Source: Kribbella jejuensis (GTDB lineage: Bacteria; Actinomycetota; Actinomycetes; Propionibacteriales; Kribbellaceae). From it: a DNA stretch of 64,000 bases. Of this stretch, positions 8,714 to 18,041 are shown piece by piece. Every line of letters begins with the position of its first letter. Within the stretch, counting starts at the first letter, position 1. The position numbers and the translations under genes are program-made. Location of the stretch: positions 2,604,001-2,668,000 of the forward strand of contig NZ_VFMM01000001.1 of NCBI RefSeq assembly GCF_006715085.1, written 5' to 3'. Below the pieces are notes generated by a model. That model was not told where the DNA came from. It worked only from the letters and a program-made list of their open reading frames with translations, and did no database searches.

Positions 8714-10606
8714 ATGGCCGCGAGACATCTGCGCAGCACCAGGACGACCGTACGGCTCACGATCGCGATGCTCGCGAGTGCCGCCGTACTGGCCGTGGTC
8801 CTGGTCGTTCCCTGGGGCGGGTCCGAGCCGGAAGCGGCGCCGGACCCGACGATGAGCCAGCCGCCCGAGCCGCCCACCCCGCCACCGGCGCCCGCGCGGC
8901 GCGACGTCTACACGTGTCCGGCGTACAGCGGGATCGACCGCGACAACCCGCTCGCCAACCTGTACAAGGACACCTACACCTGGGGCACGACGCCGCCGAC
9001 CAAGGTCGGGGACGGCAATGGCGACATCAACTGGCGGCTGAACCCGGACAAGAACCCGAGCTGGTACATGTGGCTGCACTCGCTGCGGTGGCTCGGGCAA
9101 GGAATCGCCGCCGGCGGGCGGGGTGACCGGGCCGCGCTGCAACGGGTCAGCACGATCGCGCGCGACTGGGTCAAGGACAACCCGTACTCGTGGAAGTCCG
9201 ACGTCGGCGCCTATGAGTCGACAATGCACCGCACCAACGTGCTGATCTGCCTGCGGCAGGCCGTTCTGTCGGGGCTACACGTGGGGCAGCTGCCGCTCAC
9301 GTACGCCTGGCTCGACAAGGCACTGCTCGACCACGCGTGGTTCCTGCAGAAGAACTACAGCGGCGACTGGAACCACGGTACGGACGAGAGCCTCGCGCTG
9401 TTCGGCATCGGCTGCACGCTGCTGCGGCCCGACCTGAAGAAGATCGCCAGCGACCGGTTGACCAGCGCGATCAAGACTTCGATCGACACTCAAGGGTCGA
9501 CGAACGAGCAGTCGACCGGGTACGCGCAGTTCAACTACGCGCTCTGGGGACGCGCCATCGACGTACTGCGCAAGTGCGGCGCCGATCCCGGTACGACGAT
9601 CACCGCGCGCCGGCGGGAACTCGCGAAGTGGCTCGCGCTGGCCACCAACTCGCTCGGGAACCTCCCGCAGCTAGGCGACTCCGAGGTGATCAAGACGGTG
9701 CCGGTGCCCGGAACGGTGCTCGAGTACGCCGGTACGCTCGGCGCGCGCGGGATCCGGCCGACGCAGCGGATCGGGATCTTCAACGCCGGGTACATCTTCG
9801 GGCGAACCGGCTGGGGCGAGACGCGGCCGTTCACGCAGGAGTCGACGTACAGCATCCGGTTCGGACCGTCGCAGAAGCTGCACGGGCACAACGACCACAC
9901 CTCCGTCACGTACACGTCGCGCGGACGCGACATCCTGATCGACGGCGGGCACGCCGGGTACAAGGTCGACGACTGGCGGTTCTGGGCGAAGAGCCAGTTC
10001 GCGCACAACGAAATGGTCGTGCAGTCCGCGACCGGGCACCCGGAGACGAAGCTGGTGCGGTCGACGATCAAGCCGACGTCGGAGTTCTACGAACTGCACG
10101 ACTCGCCCGGGCCGGGGATCGACCGGACACGCGACGTGCTGGTGCTGAAGGATCCGGATCTGATGGTGGTGCTGGATCGCGGCACGTCGGCGTCCGAGCA
10201 GGACTACTCGGCGCTGTGGCATCTGCCCGCCGACCAGAAGGTGGTTGTCAGCGGCAACGATCGGGCCGTGGCGACGAAGCCTGGCGACACGGTGAAGACC
10301 ACGCTGCTGCAGGTTCCTTACCAGCAGGAGGCGACGCCGATCGAGGTGACGTCCGGTCAGCAGGACCCGATCCAGGGCTGGCACTACCGCACGATCAACG
10401 ACAAGAAGGCCGCGCCGGTGGTGAAGTTCAACCGGCCGGGCCAGGAAGCGAAGATCCTGTCGGTGATCGCGCCGACCCGCGCGAACGCGGCCGTCTCGTA
10501 CACGACGTCGTGGCAGGGTTCGGAGATGCTGCTCAACCTCAAGGTCGACGGCGCGGTCACGACGATCGCCGTCAGCACGGACGGCACCCTGCAGCGCATC
10601 AAGTAG
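8714..10606 (+). CDS. Heparinase II/III-like protein, membrane anchored
   Basis: 630 residues. A membrane helix at about 13-33 is followed by a Pro-rich linker to about 62, an alpha-toroid with many Trp residues, then a beta-sandwich containing HGHNDHTSVTYTSRG at about 390-404, the heparinase II/III signature. Family members are polysaccharide lyases acting on uronic-acid-containing glycans. Anchored outside the cell beside an SGNH protein and a large glycosyltransferase, it probably trims a self-made exopolysaccharide; this is inference. Confidence 0.85.
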   Translation: MAARHLRSTRTTVRLTIAMLASAAVLAVVLVVPWGGSEPEAAPDPTMSQPPEPPTPPPAPARRDVYTCPAYSGIDRDNPLANLYKDTYTWGTTPPTKVGDGNGDINWRLNPDKNPSWYMWLHSLRWLGQGIAAGGRGDRAALQRVSTIARDWVKDNPYSWKSDVGAYESTMHRTNVLICLRQAVLSGLHVGQLPLTYAWLDKALLDHAWFLQKNYSGDWNHGTDESLALFGIGCTLLRPDLKKIASDRLTSAIKTSIDTQGSTNEQSTGYAQFNYALWGRAIDVLRKCGADPGTTITARRRELAKWLALATNSLGNLPQLGDSEVIKTVPVPGTVLEYAGTLGARGIRPTQRIGIFNAGYIFGRTGWGETRPFTQESTYSIRFGPSQKLHGHNDHTSVTYTSRGRDILIDGGHAGYKVDDWRFWAKSQFAHNEMVVQSATGHPETKLVRSTIKPTSEFYELHDSPGPGIDRTRDVLVLKDPDLMVVLDRGTSASEQDYSALWHLPADQKVVVSGNDRAVATKPGDTVKTTLLQVPYQQEATPIEVTSGQQDPIQGWHYRTINDKKAAPVVKFNRPGQEAKILSVIAPTRANAAVSYTTSWQGSEMLLNLKVDGAVTTIAVSTDGTLQRIK

Positions 10607-10643
10607 CCGGGCCCCCAGCGGCTCGCGGTCGGGGTCGGCCTGG

Positions 10644-11228
10644 TCAGGTGGTCTTGGGGCCTGTCGGTTTCCAGTCTCGGGGCGGGTCTTCGCCTACCCG
10701 GCCGTCGACTGCCTCGCGGAGCAGGTCGGCGTGGCCGGTGTGGCGCCCGTACTCCTCGATCAGGTCGAACACCAGGCGGCGTAGGCTCGCGTGCTGCCCG
10801 TTCGGCCAGGCGATGTCGGCCGGCTGGTCGAGCCCACCGTCCGCGATCGCCGCCGCGAGCGTCTCGCGCGATCGAGCGACCGCGCCGTCCCACAACGCGT
10901 ACAACTCCTCGGGCGTGTTGTCGGCCGCCGACGTGAACTCCCAGTCGTTGTCGTCCCGCCAGCCGTTCTCCAACCACGGCCCACCCATCGGCTTCCCGCG
11001 GAACTTCACGTCGAACAGGTAGTCCTCGTTCGCCGCAAGGTGCTTGAGCAGCCCGCCGAGGGTGATCGAGGAGGCGCCGATCCGGGTGTTCAACCCATCC
11101 GCGTCCAACTCGTCCACCTTGTACCGGAACGTGGTCCGCAACCGGTCCAGCGTCCCGACCACATGCCCGACCTCATCCCCCGCCAGCGGCGGCTCCCACC
11201 ACGGAGAAACCCACTCACCATCGTTCAT
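10644..11228 (-). CDS. DUF664/DinB-superfamily protein
   Basis: 194 residues from the ATG at 11228. The start is fixed by a TACGGT -10 box seven bases upstream, so the message is leaderless. It has GDEVGHVVGTLDRLRTTFRYKVDEL, a conserved ITLGGLLKHLAANEDYLF with metal His, and EYGRHTGHADLLREAVDG near the end. This is the pattern of DUF664, a DinB-like family that includes mycothiol-dependent enzymes. It is divergent from the Nudix gene. Confidence 0.85.
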   Translation of the reverse strand: MNDGEWVSPWWEPPLAGDEVGHVVGTLDRLRTTFRYKVDELDADGLNTRIGASSITLGGLLKHLAANEDYLFDVKFRGKPMGGPWLENGWRDDNDWEFTSAADNTPEELYALWDGAVARSRETLAAAIADGGLDQPADIAWPNGQHASLRRLVFDLIEEYGRHTGHADLLREAVDGRVGEDPPRDWKPTGPKTT

Positions 11229-11235
11229 ACCCCGC

Positions 11236-11288
11236 ACCGTAAACCCGATTCCGGACACTCCCCTTCCGGAACTCCCTCGACATACGGT
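11236..11288. promoter_or_regulatory. Divergent pair of leaderless promoters
   Basis: TACGGT occurs twice: on the minus strand at 11241-11236 serving the start at 11228, and on the plus strand at 11283-11288 serving the ATG at 11295. Both sit 6-7 bases from their start codon. Confidence 0.55.
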
Positions 11289-11294
11289 CTGGGG

Positions 11295-11759
11295 ATGCAG
11301 GGGTACGCGGGCGTGATGGCGTGGTACGACGGCAAGCTGGCGCTGGTGTGGGAGCGCTACGAGGCCTGGGACACGCAGTACTGGAACCTCCCGAGCGGCG
11401 CCATCGAACCCGGAGAAACTCCCCCGGCCGCCGCAGTCCGGGAGCTGCGCGAGGAGTCAGGCCTGCGAGCGGACCCCGCAGAACTCAGGCTGCTCTGGAC
11501 AACCCAGACCCAGGTCGACGGACGGCCCACCTCGCGCTCGTGGAACTACGCAACCCAGGTAACGGACCCCACCTTCGCCGTGAACGACCCCGACGACTCG
11601 GTGCTGGACGTCCGCTGGTTCACCCCGGCCGACGCGCTCCGAGCCCTCGAACAGCTGCCGTACCCACCCATCGCGGTACCCGCCGTCCACTACCTGACAA
11701 CCACCGAACTCGGCCGCGAGTGGACCTTCACCCAGGTCGCAGGCAACTGGACCTCCTAG
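11295..11759 (+). CDS. Nudix hydrolase
   Basis: 154 residues. A complete Nudix box is present: GAIEPGETPPAAAV followed by RELREESGL, matching GX5EX7REUXEEXGU. The fold hydrolyses nucleoside diphosphates linked to another group; the substrate is unknown. The start at ATG 11295 follows a TACGGT box by six bases, so the transcript is likely leaderless. The gene is divergent from the DUF664 gene. Confidence 0.88.
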   Translation: MQGYAGVMAWYDGKLALVWERYEAWDTQYWNLPSGAIEPGETPPAAAVRELREESGLRADPAELRLLWTTQTQVDGRPTSRSWNYATQVTDPTFAVNDPDDSVLDVRWFTPADALRALEQLPYPPIAVPAVHYLTTTELGREWTFTQVAGNWTS

Positions 11760-11811
11760 GCAGCCATCTCCGTCCTGATGTTTCCAGTACTGGCCGGTCC
11801 CTGGCGCCCGT

Positions 11812-12372
11812 TCACAGTGAGCGCCGTACGACGATGTTGCGTTTGGCGGTGGTGCGGTTTTCTGCGTATGGGGTGAAGCCCGCCGCGAGGAACGTGCTGA
11901 GGACGCCGCGGCCGGGGTCGCCTGGCAGCGTCTTTACCGGGTACGCCTCGATGATGCGGGCGCCGGCGTTCGCGGCGTAGTCGACGGCGGCCTCGATCAT
12001 CGGCAGCGTCAGGCCCTGGCCGCGGTATCCGGTCTTCACGAACAGGCAGTTGATTGCCCAGATCGACGTGTCGTCCGGGTCGTCGATCGGCAGTGTTCGC
12101 GAGTGCATGATCGCGTAGTACTCGGGTCTTGGCGCGACGGCGCACCAAGCGGCCGGGTGGTCCTCGACGTACCCGATCAGGCCGACCCGATCGCCCGCCT
12201 GGACGAGTTCGTGGAGCGCGGCGCGGTTCTCGGCGTTGCCGTTCTTGGCGACGGTCGTGGCGGGGAGGCGGCGTGCCATGCACCAGCAGCCGCGCGTGCC
12301 GCCGCTGGGGCCGAAGAGTTCGAGCAGGTCATCCCACCGGGCGTGGTCAGCTACACGTGTAACCAGCGGCAT
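11812..12372 (-). CDS. GNAT-family N-acetyltransferase
   Basis: 186 residues. The acetyl-CoA loop is seen as VKTGYRGQGLTLPMIEAAVDYA at about residues 110-131, preceded by the beta-4 strand AINCLFV. The N-terminal GGTRGCWCMARRLP segment is typical of a common actinobacterial GNAT subgroup. The acceptor is unknown. The palindrome CTACACGTGTAA at 12351-12362 lies within codons 4-8, so it could be coding chance or an operator just inside the gene. Confidence 0.82.
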   Translation of the reverse strand: MPLVTRVADHARWDDLLELFGPSGGTRGCWCMARRLPATTVAKNGNAENRAALHELVQAGDRVGLIGYVEDHPAAWCAVAPRPEYYAIMHSRTLPIDDPDDTSIWAINCLFVKTGYRGQGLTLPMIEAAVDYAANAGARIIEAYPVKTLPGDPGRGVLSTFLAAGFTPYAENRTTAKRNIVVRRSL

Positions 12373-12507
12373 TCACGCATTCAAGCAGGTCGTGCGGACA
12401 CAATGGGTTCGAGATTTCTCGAGCCGGCCTGTCGGATCGGGGGTGCGGCGTTCGTTGCAGTGGTGAGTGGCGGTCCGAGGAAGGCTGCCAGGACAAGGAG
12501 TGATGAG

Positions 12508-12867
12508 ATGCCGCGGTACCTGATCTCGTTCGAGAACGGCGCGATGGACCACATCCTCGAGGAGGACATCGCCGACGTCGGCAAGGCCGCGCACGCGGTC
12601 TGCCAGGAGGCGAAGGACGCCGGAGTGTTCCGGTTCGCGGGCGGTTTTCAGTACGCGAACGGCGACGTCGAGCACGCCGTCGTCGGCACAGACGGTGTCG
12701 TCATGGACGGGCCGTACCCGGAGAGCAAGGAACTCATCGGCGGCGTTCTGATCGTCGACGTACCGACGCGTGACGACGCACTGTTCTGGGCCGGCAAGAT
12801 CGCCGCCGCCTGCCGCTGCCCGCAGGACGTCCGCAAGTTCATGGACGACCCCGACCTGGTCGAATGA
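12508..12867 (+). CDS. YCII-related (DGPF-type) protein
   Basis: 119 residues from the ATG at 12508, with AGGAG seven bases upstream. It has the ferredoxin-like YCII/DGPF pattern, including VMDGPYPESKELIGGVLIVDVPTRDDALFWAGKIAAACRC. These proteins often sit near ECF sigma factors and have no settled activity. It ends 18 bases before the convergent DinB gene, the gap being filled by the CTACACGTGTAG palindrome. Confidence 0.82.
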   Translation: MPRYLISFENGAMDHILEEDIADVGKAAHAVCQEAKDAGVFRFAGGFQYANGDVEHAVVGTDGVVMDGPYPESKELIGGVLIVDVPTRDDALFWAGKIAAACRCPQDVRKFMDDPDLVE

Positions 12868-12872
12868 GCCGT

Positions 12873-12884
12873 CTACACGTGTAG
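12873..12884. repeat. Palindrome CTACACGTGTAG
   Basis: This is a perfect 12-base palindrome in the gap between two convergent genes. Its 10-base core TACACGTGTA recurs at 8415, 12352 and 58010, with near copies at 8908, 14213 and 18169. Confidence 0.7.
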
Positions 12885-12885
12885 C

Positions 12886-13434
12886 TCAGCAGGATCCCAG
12901 GCGCGAGTAGAGATCTCGCAGCAGGCAGATCTCGGCGCCGTGGTGGACGAGTTCCACGTTCGTGTAGAGGACGAGGCGGACCATGGGTGCGTCGGCGAAG
13001 GCGGGGGGCCAGCCTTGGGGACGGAGCAGGCCTTCCTCGCCTAGGCGACGTACACCGTGGATCCAGGCGGCGAACTGGTCGTCGAGCTGTTCCAGCGCTT
13101 GGTCGGCGGTTCCGGCGAACTCGAAGGTGTCGTAGTCCGCCTCGGGCGCGCCGAACCGTCGCGCGGCGCCCTGCGCCAGACCAACCGTCAGGTGGGCGAG
13201 ACGCCAGGCGATGGTCGTGACCGGCTCCGGGTCGTGGTCGTCGCCGTAGTCCCAGGTGAACTCGCCGGACCCGAACGACTGCCGCGCCGAACTCTGCCCG
13301 CGCCGGCTGACCGTCCAGCATCCTTCGACGGGCTCCCAGAAGTACTCGTCGTCGGACAGCCCGTCGAGCCGCGGCCGAAGCCGAGTACGCCAGTGGGTCT
13401 CGATCTGCTCGACCACCTCAGCATTCCAGTCCAT
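12886..13434 (-). CDS. DinB-superfamily protein
   Basis: 182 residues. It has WEPVEGCWTVSRRG, TIAWRLAHLTVGLAQ and YTNVELVHHGAEICLLRDLYS, with His residues placed as in DinB/MDMPI four-helix metalloproteins. A thiol-transferase or unknown hydrolase role is possible. It starts from a TAGCAT box seven bases before the ATG at 13434 and is therefore probably leaderless, divergent from the GNAT gene 41 bases away. Confidence 0.82.
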   Translation of the reverse strand: MDWNAEVVEQIETHWRTRLRPRLDGLSDDEYFWEPVEGCWTVSRRGQSSARQSFGSGEFTWDYGDDHDPEPVTTIAWRLAHLTVGLAQGAARRFGAPEADYDTFEFAGTADQALEQLDDQFAAWIHGVRRLGEEGLLRPQGWPPAFADAPMVRLVLYTNVELVHHGAEICLLRDLYSRLGSC

Positions 13435-13441
13435 CCGCCGG

Positions 13442-13467
13442 ATGCTAACCGCCCCAAGGGCTACCGT
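13442..13467. promoter_or_regulatory. Divergent leaderless promoters
   Basis: TAGCAT (minus, 13447-13442) and TACCGT (plus, 13462-13467) lie seven and eight bases from the start codons at 13434 and 13476. The two promoters share only 41 bases. Confidence 0.55.
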
Positions 13468-13475
13468 TGCCGACC

Positions 13476-14018
13476 ATGAAGAGCGAGCTCGAGCACGTCC
13501 CCTGGCCGCCCGACCCGATCAAAACCGACCGCCTCGAACTGCGGCAGACCGAACCACGGGACCGTACGGCGATGATCGAGCTGCTCGCTTCGCCTGAGGT
13601 CGGGAGGTACCTCGGCGGAGCGCAGTCCCGTGACGCGCTGGAGCGGGATCTGCCGGAGATACCGGGGCGCCGCGCCGGCGTATTCGCCGTCGAACTCGAC
13701 GGGGACTTCATCGGCACCGTCACCCTCGACCAGCGCGACCCCGACGACCAGGTGCGACCCGACCTCGCGCAGGTGGAACTCGGCTACCTATTCTTGCCGT
13801 CCTCCTGGGGCCACGGCTACGCCGCTGAGGCCTGCTCCGCCGCCCTCAACTGGTTCACCTCAGCCCGCCCCGGCGAACCGGTGGTCCTCGTGACCCAAAC
13901 CGCCAACGCCCCATCGCTGGCCCTCGCCCAAAAGCTGCACTTCACCGAAGCCGCGCACTACGAGGCCTGGGGCGCCACTCAATGGCTCGGCGTGTGGACA
14001 CCGCCGCAGAGCGCATGA
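13476..14018 (+). CDS. GNAT-family N-acetyltransferase (RimJ/RimL type)
   Basis: 180 residues. It begins with the RimJ-type TDRLELRQTEPRDRTAMIELLASPEVGRYL and contains the CoA loop YLFLPSSWGHGYAAEACSAAL at about 113-133. It may acetylate protein N-termini or small amines. It overlaps the following Nudix gene by ATGA at 14015-14018, so the two are translationally coupled. Confidence 0.85.
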   Translation: MKSELEHVPWPPDPIKTDRLELRQTEPRDRTAMIELLASPEVGRYLGGAQSRDALERDLPEIPGRRAGVFAVELDGDFIGTVTLDQRDPDDQVRPDLAQVELGYLFLPSSWGHGYAAEACSAALNWFTSARPGEPVVLVTQTANAPSLALAQKLHFTEAAHYEAWGATQWLGVWTPPQSA

Positions 14019-14530
14019 GCGACGACGTCCACTTCACCGCGACGATGCCGACGAAGCGGATCGCGGCCGACTGCCTGTTCACGGACCGGGCGGGGCGGTT
14101 GCTCGTACTCGAGCCGCCGTACAAGCCGACCTGGGATCTGCCCGGCGGGATCGTCGAGCGAGACGAGTCGCCGCGGGACGCCGCTCGGCGGGAAGTACGC
14201 GAGGAGATCGGTCTACACGTGGAGACGGGTGAGTTGCTCGTCGTCGACTGGATCCCGCGGACCGGCGATTTCACCGAGATCGTCGCGTTCCTGTTCGACG
14301 GCGGCGTACTCACCGACGACGACATCCGGCAGATCGTGCTCCAGGAGTCGGAGGTTGTCAGCTTCAGATTCGTCGGCCTCGACGAGGCGGAGCAACTGCT
14401 CGACCGCGGGCAGTTCACCCGGGTCAAAGCCGGGTTCGCAAGACGCCGAACAGGTGCGCTCTACCTGGAGAACGGCGACTACGCGCCACCGGACTCGTCG
14501 CCGATGCAACCGAAGGTCACGCCAACCTGA
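14015..14530 (+). CDS. Nudix hydrolase
   Basis: 171 residues from the ATG at 14015, which overlaps the previous stop. An in-frame GTG further upstream is rejected because of this coupling. The Nudix box GIVERDESPRDAARREVREEIGL is complete. Upstream is LFTDRAGRLLVLEPPYKPTWDLPG, typical of nucleotide-sugar or NTP hydrolases of the MutT type. The substrate is unknown. Confidence 0.86.
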   Translation: MSDDVHFTATMPTKRIAADCLFTDRAGRLLVLEPPYKPTWDLPGGIVERDESPRDAARREVREEIGLHVETGELLVVDWIPRTGDFTEIVAFLFDGGVLTDDDIRQIVLQESEVVSFRFVGLDEAEQLLDRGQFTRVKAGFARRRTGALYLENGDYAPPDSSPMQPKVTPT

Positions 14531-14762
14531 TGCACCGGAATTCGGACCGAGGGTTCTCGATGTCTGCAAGGGAACCTTGGTAACGAATGGACAATTCTGA
14601 CAACAAACTGAGAGTCTCAGCGCGTCTATAGATCGAGACCGTGGAACCTTCAAAGGATCGCCGGACACAACAGGGGTAAGGAACCGACCTTGGGAGACGC
14701 CTGTCCCAATACCGGTCTAGTCCTTATGTGTCAAGTCTGAACATACTGGGGGAACGACCACT

Positions 14763-17534
14763 GTGGATGGGAACACCGCCAACCGCGACGGGATGCCCGC
14801 GCGGCTGAACGCCGACGTACGGCTGCTCGTCGGGCCGGCCAACTTCGCGGGCCAGGGGACCCGGTGGGCGCGCGCGTTCGAGCACCGGGTACCGACCGCG
14901 AAGGCGACCTCGTTCGCCTTCTTCCGAGGGGTGCTCGACTACCCGGTCGACTACGGCGTACCGGCGCGGACGTACCGGCGGAACCACCGGTGGCGCCTGA
15001 ACTTCTACAACCACGTCGTACGCAACTACACGCATGTTCTCCTCGAAGCGGCGCGGCCCCTCTTCGGTCCGTTGCACGGGCCGGACGGATCGTTCGAGAT
15101 CCCGCACCTGCTCACCAAGGGCCTGCAGGTGGGGCTGATCGCCCACGGTTCCGACGTACGGATCCCGAGCCGGCACGCCGAGAGCGAACCGTGGTCGCCG
15201 TTCCCCGACCTCGACGACGAGACCGTCGAGCTACTCGAACGGAACGCCACTCGAGCGGTCGAGCTGTTCACGTCGTACCCCGGTTCTGTATACGTATCCA
15301 CACCCGACCTCCTCGAGTACGTACCGAACGCGACCTGGTGCCCCGTGATCGTCGACGTCGACACCTGGCGCAGCGACGCCCCGGTCCTCGAACACGACAA
15401 GCCGGTCGTCGCGCACGCTCCGAGCAAGTCCGCGATGAAGGGCTCCGAGCTGATCGACCCGATCATGCGGCGCCTGGCCGAGCAGGGCCTGATCACGTAC
15501 CGCCGCGTCGAGGGCGTCGATCCGGGGGACATGCCGGCCGTGTACCGGGACGCCGACATCGTGCTCGACCAGTTCCGGATCGGCAGCTACGGCGTCGCCG
15601 CGTGCGAGGCGATGGCCGCGGGCCGGATCGTGGTCGGCCACATCGCGCAGCACGTCCGCGACCGCGTCGCCGCCGAGACCGGCCTCGAGCTGCCGATGGT
15701 GGACGCGACGCCCGACACCCTCGAGCAGGTCCTCCGTGAGCTGATCGCGAACCGGGCGCGCGGCCGCGAGATCGCCGCGCGCGGACCGGCGTACGTCGAG
15801 AAGGTGCACAACGGCCGCTGGTCCGCCGACGCGCTGGCGAGCTTCGTCGAACAGCCGAAGCCGGTACCGGCGAACTGGAAGCCGTCGTGGATCCGCCCGA
15901 AGGTCGTGATGATGGCCGGCAACGACATCGTCAGCGACGCCCGCGTCCTCAAGTACGCGCAGACCGTCGCGAACTGGGACCTCGACGTCACCTGCATCGG
16001 CATCCCCGGCCGCCGGCTCCGGGGCGTCCGCCAGTTCGGCAAGGTCCAGGTGCTGTGCCCGACGATCCCGTCGAAGGTGCTCGTGACGGGCTGGCGCAAG
16101 CGGCTCGCCAACGTGAAGGCGAACCTTAATCCGTGGTTCCGGACCGAGGCCGAATACATGCTCGCCTACGGCCGCTGGCAGTACGCGAGCCGTGAGCTGC
16201 GCGCGGAACGTGGCCGCGACCGCCGCGACCGCGATCGCGGCGATCGGACCGGTGCCAAGAAGCGATCGCTCCGCGAGCGTATGCAACGGGCGATCCGTTG
16301 GCGCTCCCTACGACTTCACCGTGCCATCCTCAACGCTCGCGCGTACTTCGCCCGCCGTGCCGCGCAAACGGAAGCCGCTGATCTGGGGATCGGAAGACGC
16401 CGCGAACGCATGCTCGCTCTGTACCGGCACCTGCCGTCGGGGCGCTGGCGCCGGGTGATGCCCGAGCTCGTCGACCAGGAACTGACGCTCGGCCCGCTGC
16501 TTGACCGTCTGTTGATCGAGGTCATCCACGTCCACGACGTGTTCATGCTCGGGATCGCGGCCCGCGCCGCGCACCGGGCGGCCCTCGACGGGCGGACGAT
16601 CAAGATCATCTACGACGCCCACGAGTACATCCCCGGCGTACCGGTGGTGGCTCCGCGCCGGGTCGCGGCGTACACCGATCTCGAACGTGAGTTCATCGGC
16701 GACGCGGACCGCGTCATCACGGTGTCCGAACCGTTGGCGCGCTGGCTGCAACGCGACCACAAGCTGGCGGCACTGCCCGATGTGGTCCTCAATGCGCCGG
16801 TCGAGCCGCCGACGGATGCCAACGTCAAGCATCTACACGAGTTGCTACGCCTGCAGGAGGACGTACCACTGCTCGTGTACGGCGGTGGCGTCAACCGGGC
16901 GCGTGGGGTCGGTACGGTCGTCGAGGCCATGCCGCAGTTGCCCGACGTACATCTCGCGATCGTCGCGCGCGAGAACTCCGTCACCGCGGAGTTGCTCGCG
17001 CGTGCCGCCGAACTGGGCGTGGGCAACCGGGTGCATCTGGCGCCGTTCGTGAACGCCGAGGTCGTACCGCTGTACCTGCGCTCCGCGAGCATCGGACTCA
17101 GCCCGCTGCTGCACGCGCCGAACCACGATATCGCGGTGACGAACAAGTTCTGCGAGTACATCGCGGCGGGCCTGCCGATCATCACCAGCGACACCCCGGC
17201 GCAGGCTGACCTGGTCAACGAGCTCGACCTCGGCGCGGTGTACCCGGCCGGCGACGTCGACGGATTCGTCCGAGCGGTACGCACGGTGCTCGCGGACCGC
17301 GACCGGATCGCCAAGCGGATCGCGTCCGACCCCGAACTACTGCACCGGTTCTCGTGGGCCGCGCAGGCCGAGGTCATCCGGTCCGTGTACGCCGACGTGA
17401 TGGGCGAACTGCCCGCCGCTGCCTGGGCTCCGGACGCGACCGTCGTACGGCGGCTGCTGCCGGACGCGCCGGAGCCGCCCGAGACCGGGTGGCACGCCTT
17501 CCGGAGGAAAAACCCCAGGGCACAGGCGTCCTGA
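14763..17534 (+). CDS. Large two-lobed glycosyltransferase (GT4-like)
   Basis: 923 residues starting GTG after GGGGGAAC. The first lobe (about 1-375) ends with an acceptor/donor region containing GSYGVAACEAMAAGRIVVGH. The second (about 385-900) contains VMMAGNDIVSDARVLKYAQTV, a basic linker rich in Arg/Asp, YDAHEYIPGVPVV and the donor site NKFCEYIAAGLPIITSD. Both halves look like GT-B enzymes, suggesting a tandem or bifunctional transferase without membrane segments. With the SGNH and heparinase-like genes upstream, it probably builds a surface polysaccharide. Confidence 0.82.
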   Translation: MDGNTANRDGMPARLNADVRLLVGPANFAGQGTRWARAFEHRVPTAKATSFAFFRGVLDYPVDYGVPARTYRRNHRWRLNFYNHVVRNYTHVLLEAARPLFGPLHGPDGSFEIPHLLTKGLQVGLIAHGSDVRIPSRHAESEPWSPFPDLDDETVELLERNATRAVELFTSYPGSVYVSTPDLLEYVPNATWCPVIVDVDTWRSDAPVLEHDKPVVAHAPSKSAMKGSELIDPIMRRLAEQGLITYRRVEGVDPGDMPAVYRDADIVLDQFRIGSYGVAACEAMAAGRIVVGHIAQHVRDRVAAETGLELPMVDATPDTLEQVLRELIANRARGREIAARGPAYVEKVHNGRWSADALASFVEQPKPVPANWKPSWIRPKVVMMAGNDIVSDARVLKYAQTVANWDLDVTCIGIPGRRLRGVRQFGKVQVLCPTIPSKVLVTGWRKRLANVKANLNPWFRTEAEYMLAYGRWQYASRELRAERGRDRRDRDRGDRTGAKKRSLRERMQRAIRWRSLRLHRAILNARAYFARRAAQTEAADLGIGRRRERMLALYRHLPSGRWRRVMPELVDQELTLGPLLDRLLIEVIHVHDVFMLGIAARAAHRAALDGRTIKIIYDAHEYIPGVPVVAPRRVAAYTDLEREFIGDADRVITVSEPLARWLQRDHKLAALPDVVLNAPVEPPTDANVKHLHELLRLQEDVPLLVYGGGVNRARGVGTVVEAMPQLPDVHLAIVARENSVTAELLARAAELGVGNRVHLAPFVNAEVVPLYLRSASIGLSPLLHAPNHDIAVTNKFCEYIAAGLPIITSDTPAQADLVNELDLGAVYPAGDVDGFVRAVRTVLADRDRIAKRIASDPELLHRFSWAAQAEVIRSVYADVMGELPAAAWAPDATVVRRLLPDAPEPPETGWHAFRRKNPRAQAS

Positions 17535-17539
17535 CCTGG

Positions 17540-17545
17540 GACAAT
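17540..17545 (+). promoter_or_regulatory. -10 box of a leaderless promoter
   Basis: GACAAT lies six bases before the GTG of the smpB gene; no ribosome site is present. Confidence 0.45.
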
Positions 17546-17551
17546 CGCCGG

Positions 17552-18031
17552 GTGAAGAAGCCGCAGACCAACCCCGTGGTGGCCCGGAACCGCAAGGCCG
17601 CCCACGACTACCAGCTGGGCGAGTCGTGGGAGGCCGGGATCGTGCTGGAAGGCCCGGAGGTGAAGGCGCTCCGGGCCGGCCGGGCGTCGCTGATCGGCGG
17701 GTTCGCGATGGTCGAGGAGCGGGAGATCTGGCTGCACGGTGTCTACATCCCGCAGTACTCCCAGTCCCGTTGGTTCGAAGGCGGCTCCCGCCGCAAGCGC
17801 AAACTGCTGCTGCACCGCGGCCAGATCGACAAGATCGAACGCAAGGTGAACGAGAGCGGCCTGACGATCGTCCCGATCACCCTGTATTTCAAGGAGGGCC
17901 GCGCCAAGGTCGAGATAGCCCTTGCCCGCGGCAAGAAAACCTGGGACAAACGCCAAACCCTCGCCGAACGCGAAGCGACCCGAGAAGCCGAACGAGCCCT
18001 GAACCGCCGCCGCAAGGGCCACCGCGACTAA
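17552..18031 (+). CDS. smpB: SsrA-binding protein SmpB
   Basis: 159 residues from the GTG at 17552. It shows ARNRKAAHDYQLGESWEAG, LEGPEVKALRAGRASLIGGFAMVEEREIWLHGVYI, RKRKLLLHRGQIDKIE, LYFKEGRAKVEIALARGKKTWDKR and the basic C-terminal tail, all diagnostic of SmpB, the tmRNA partner in ribosome rescue. The segment YSQSRWFEGGSRRKRK departs from the usual TNHxPRRxRK. It is not next to ftsEX or ssrA, the common context, so it may be a second copy. Confidence 0.92.
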   Translation: MKKPQTNPVVARNRKAAHDYQLGESWEAGIVLEGPEVKALRAGRASLIGGFAMVEEREIWLHGVYIPQYSQSRWFEGGSRRKRKLLLHRGQIDKIERKVNESGLTIVPITLYFKEGRAKVEIALARGKKTWDKRQTLAEREATREAERALNRRRKGHRD

Positions 18032-18041
18032 CACCGGGGGA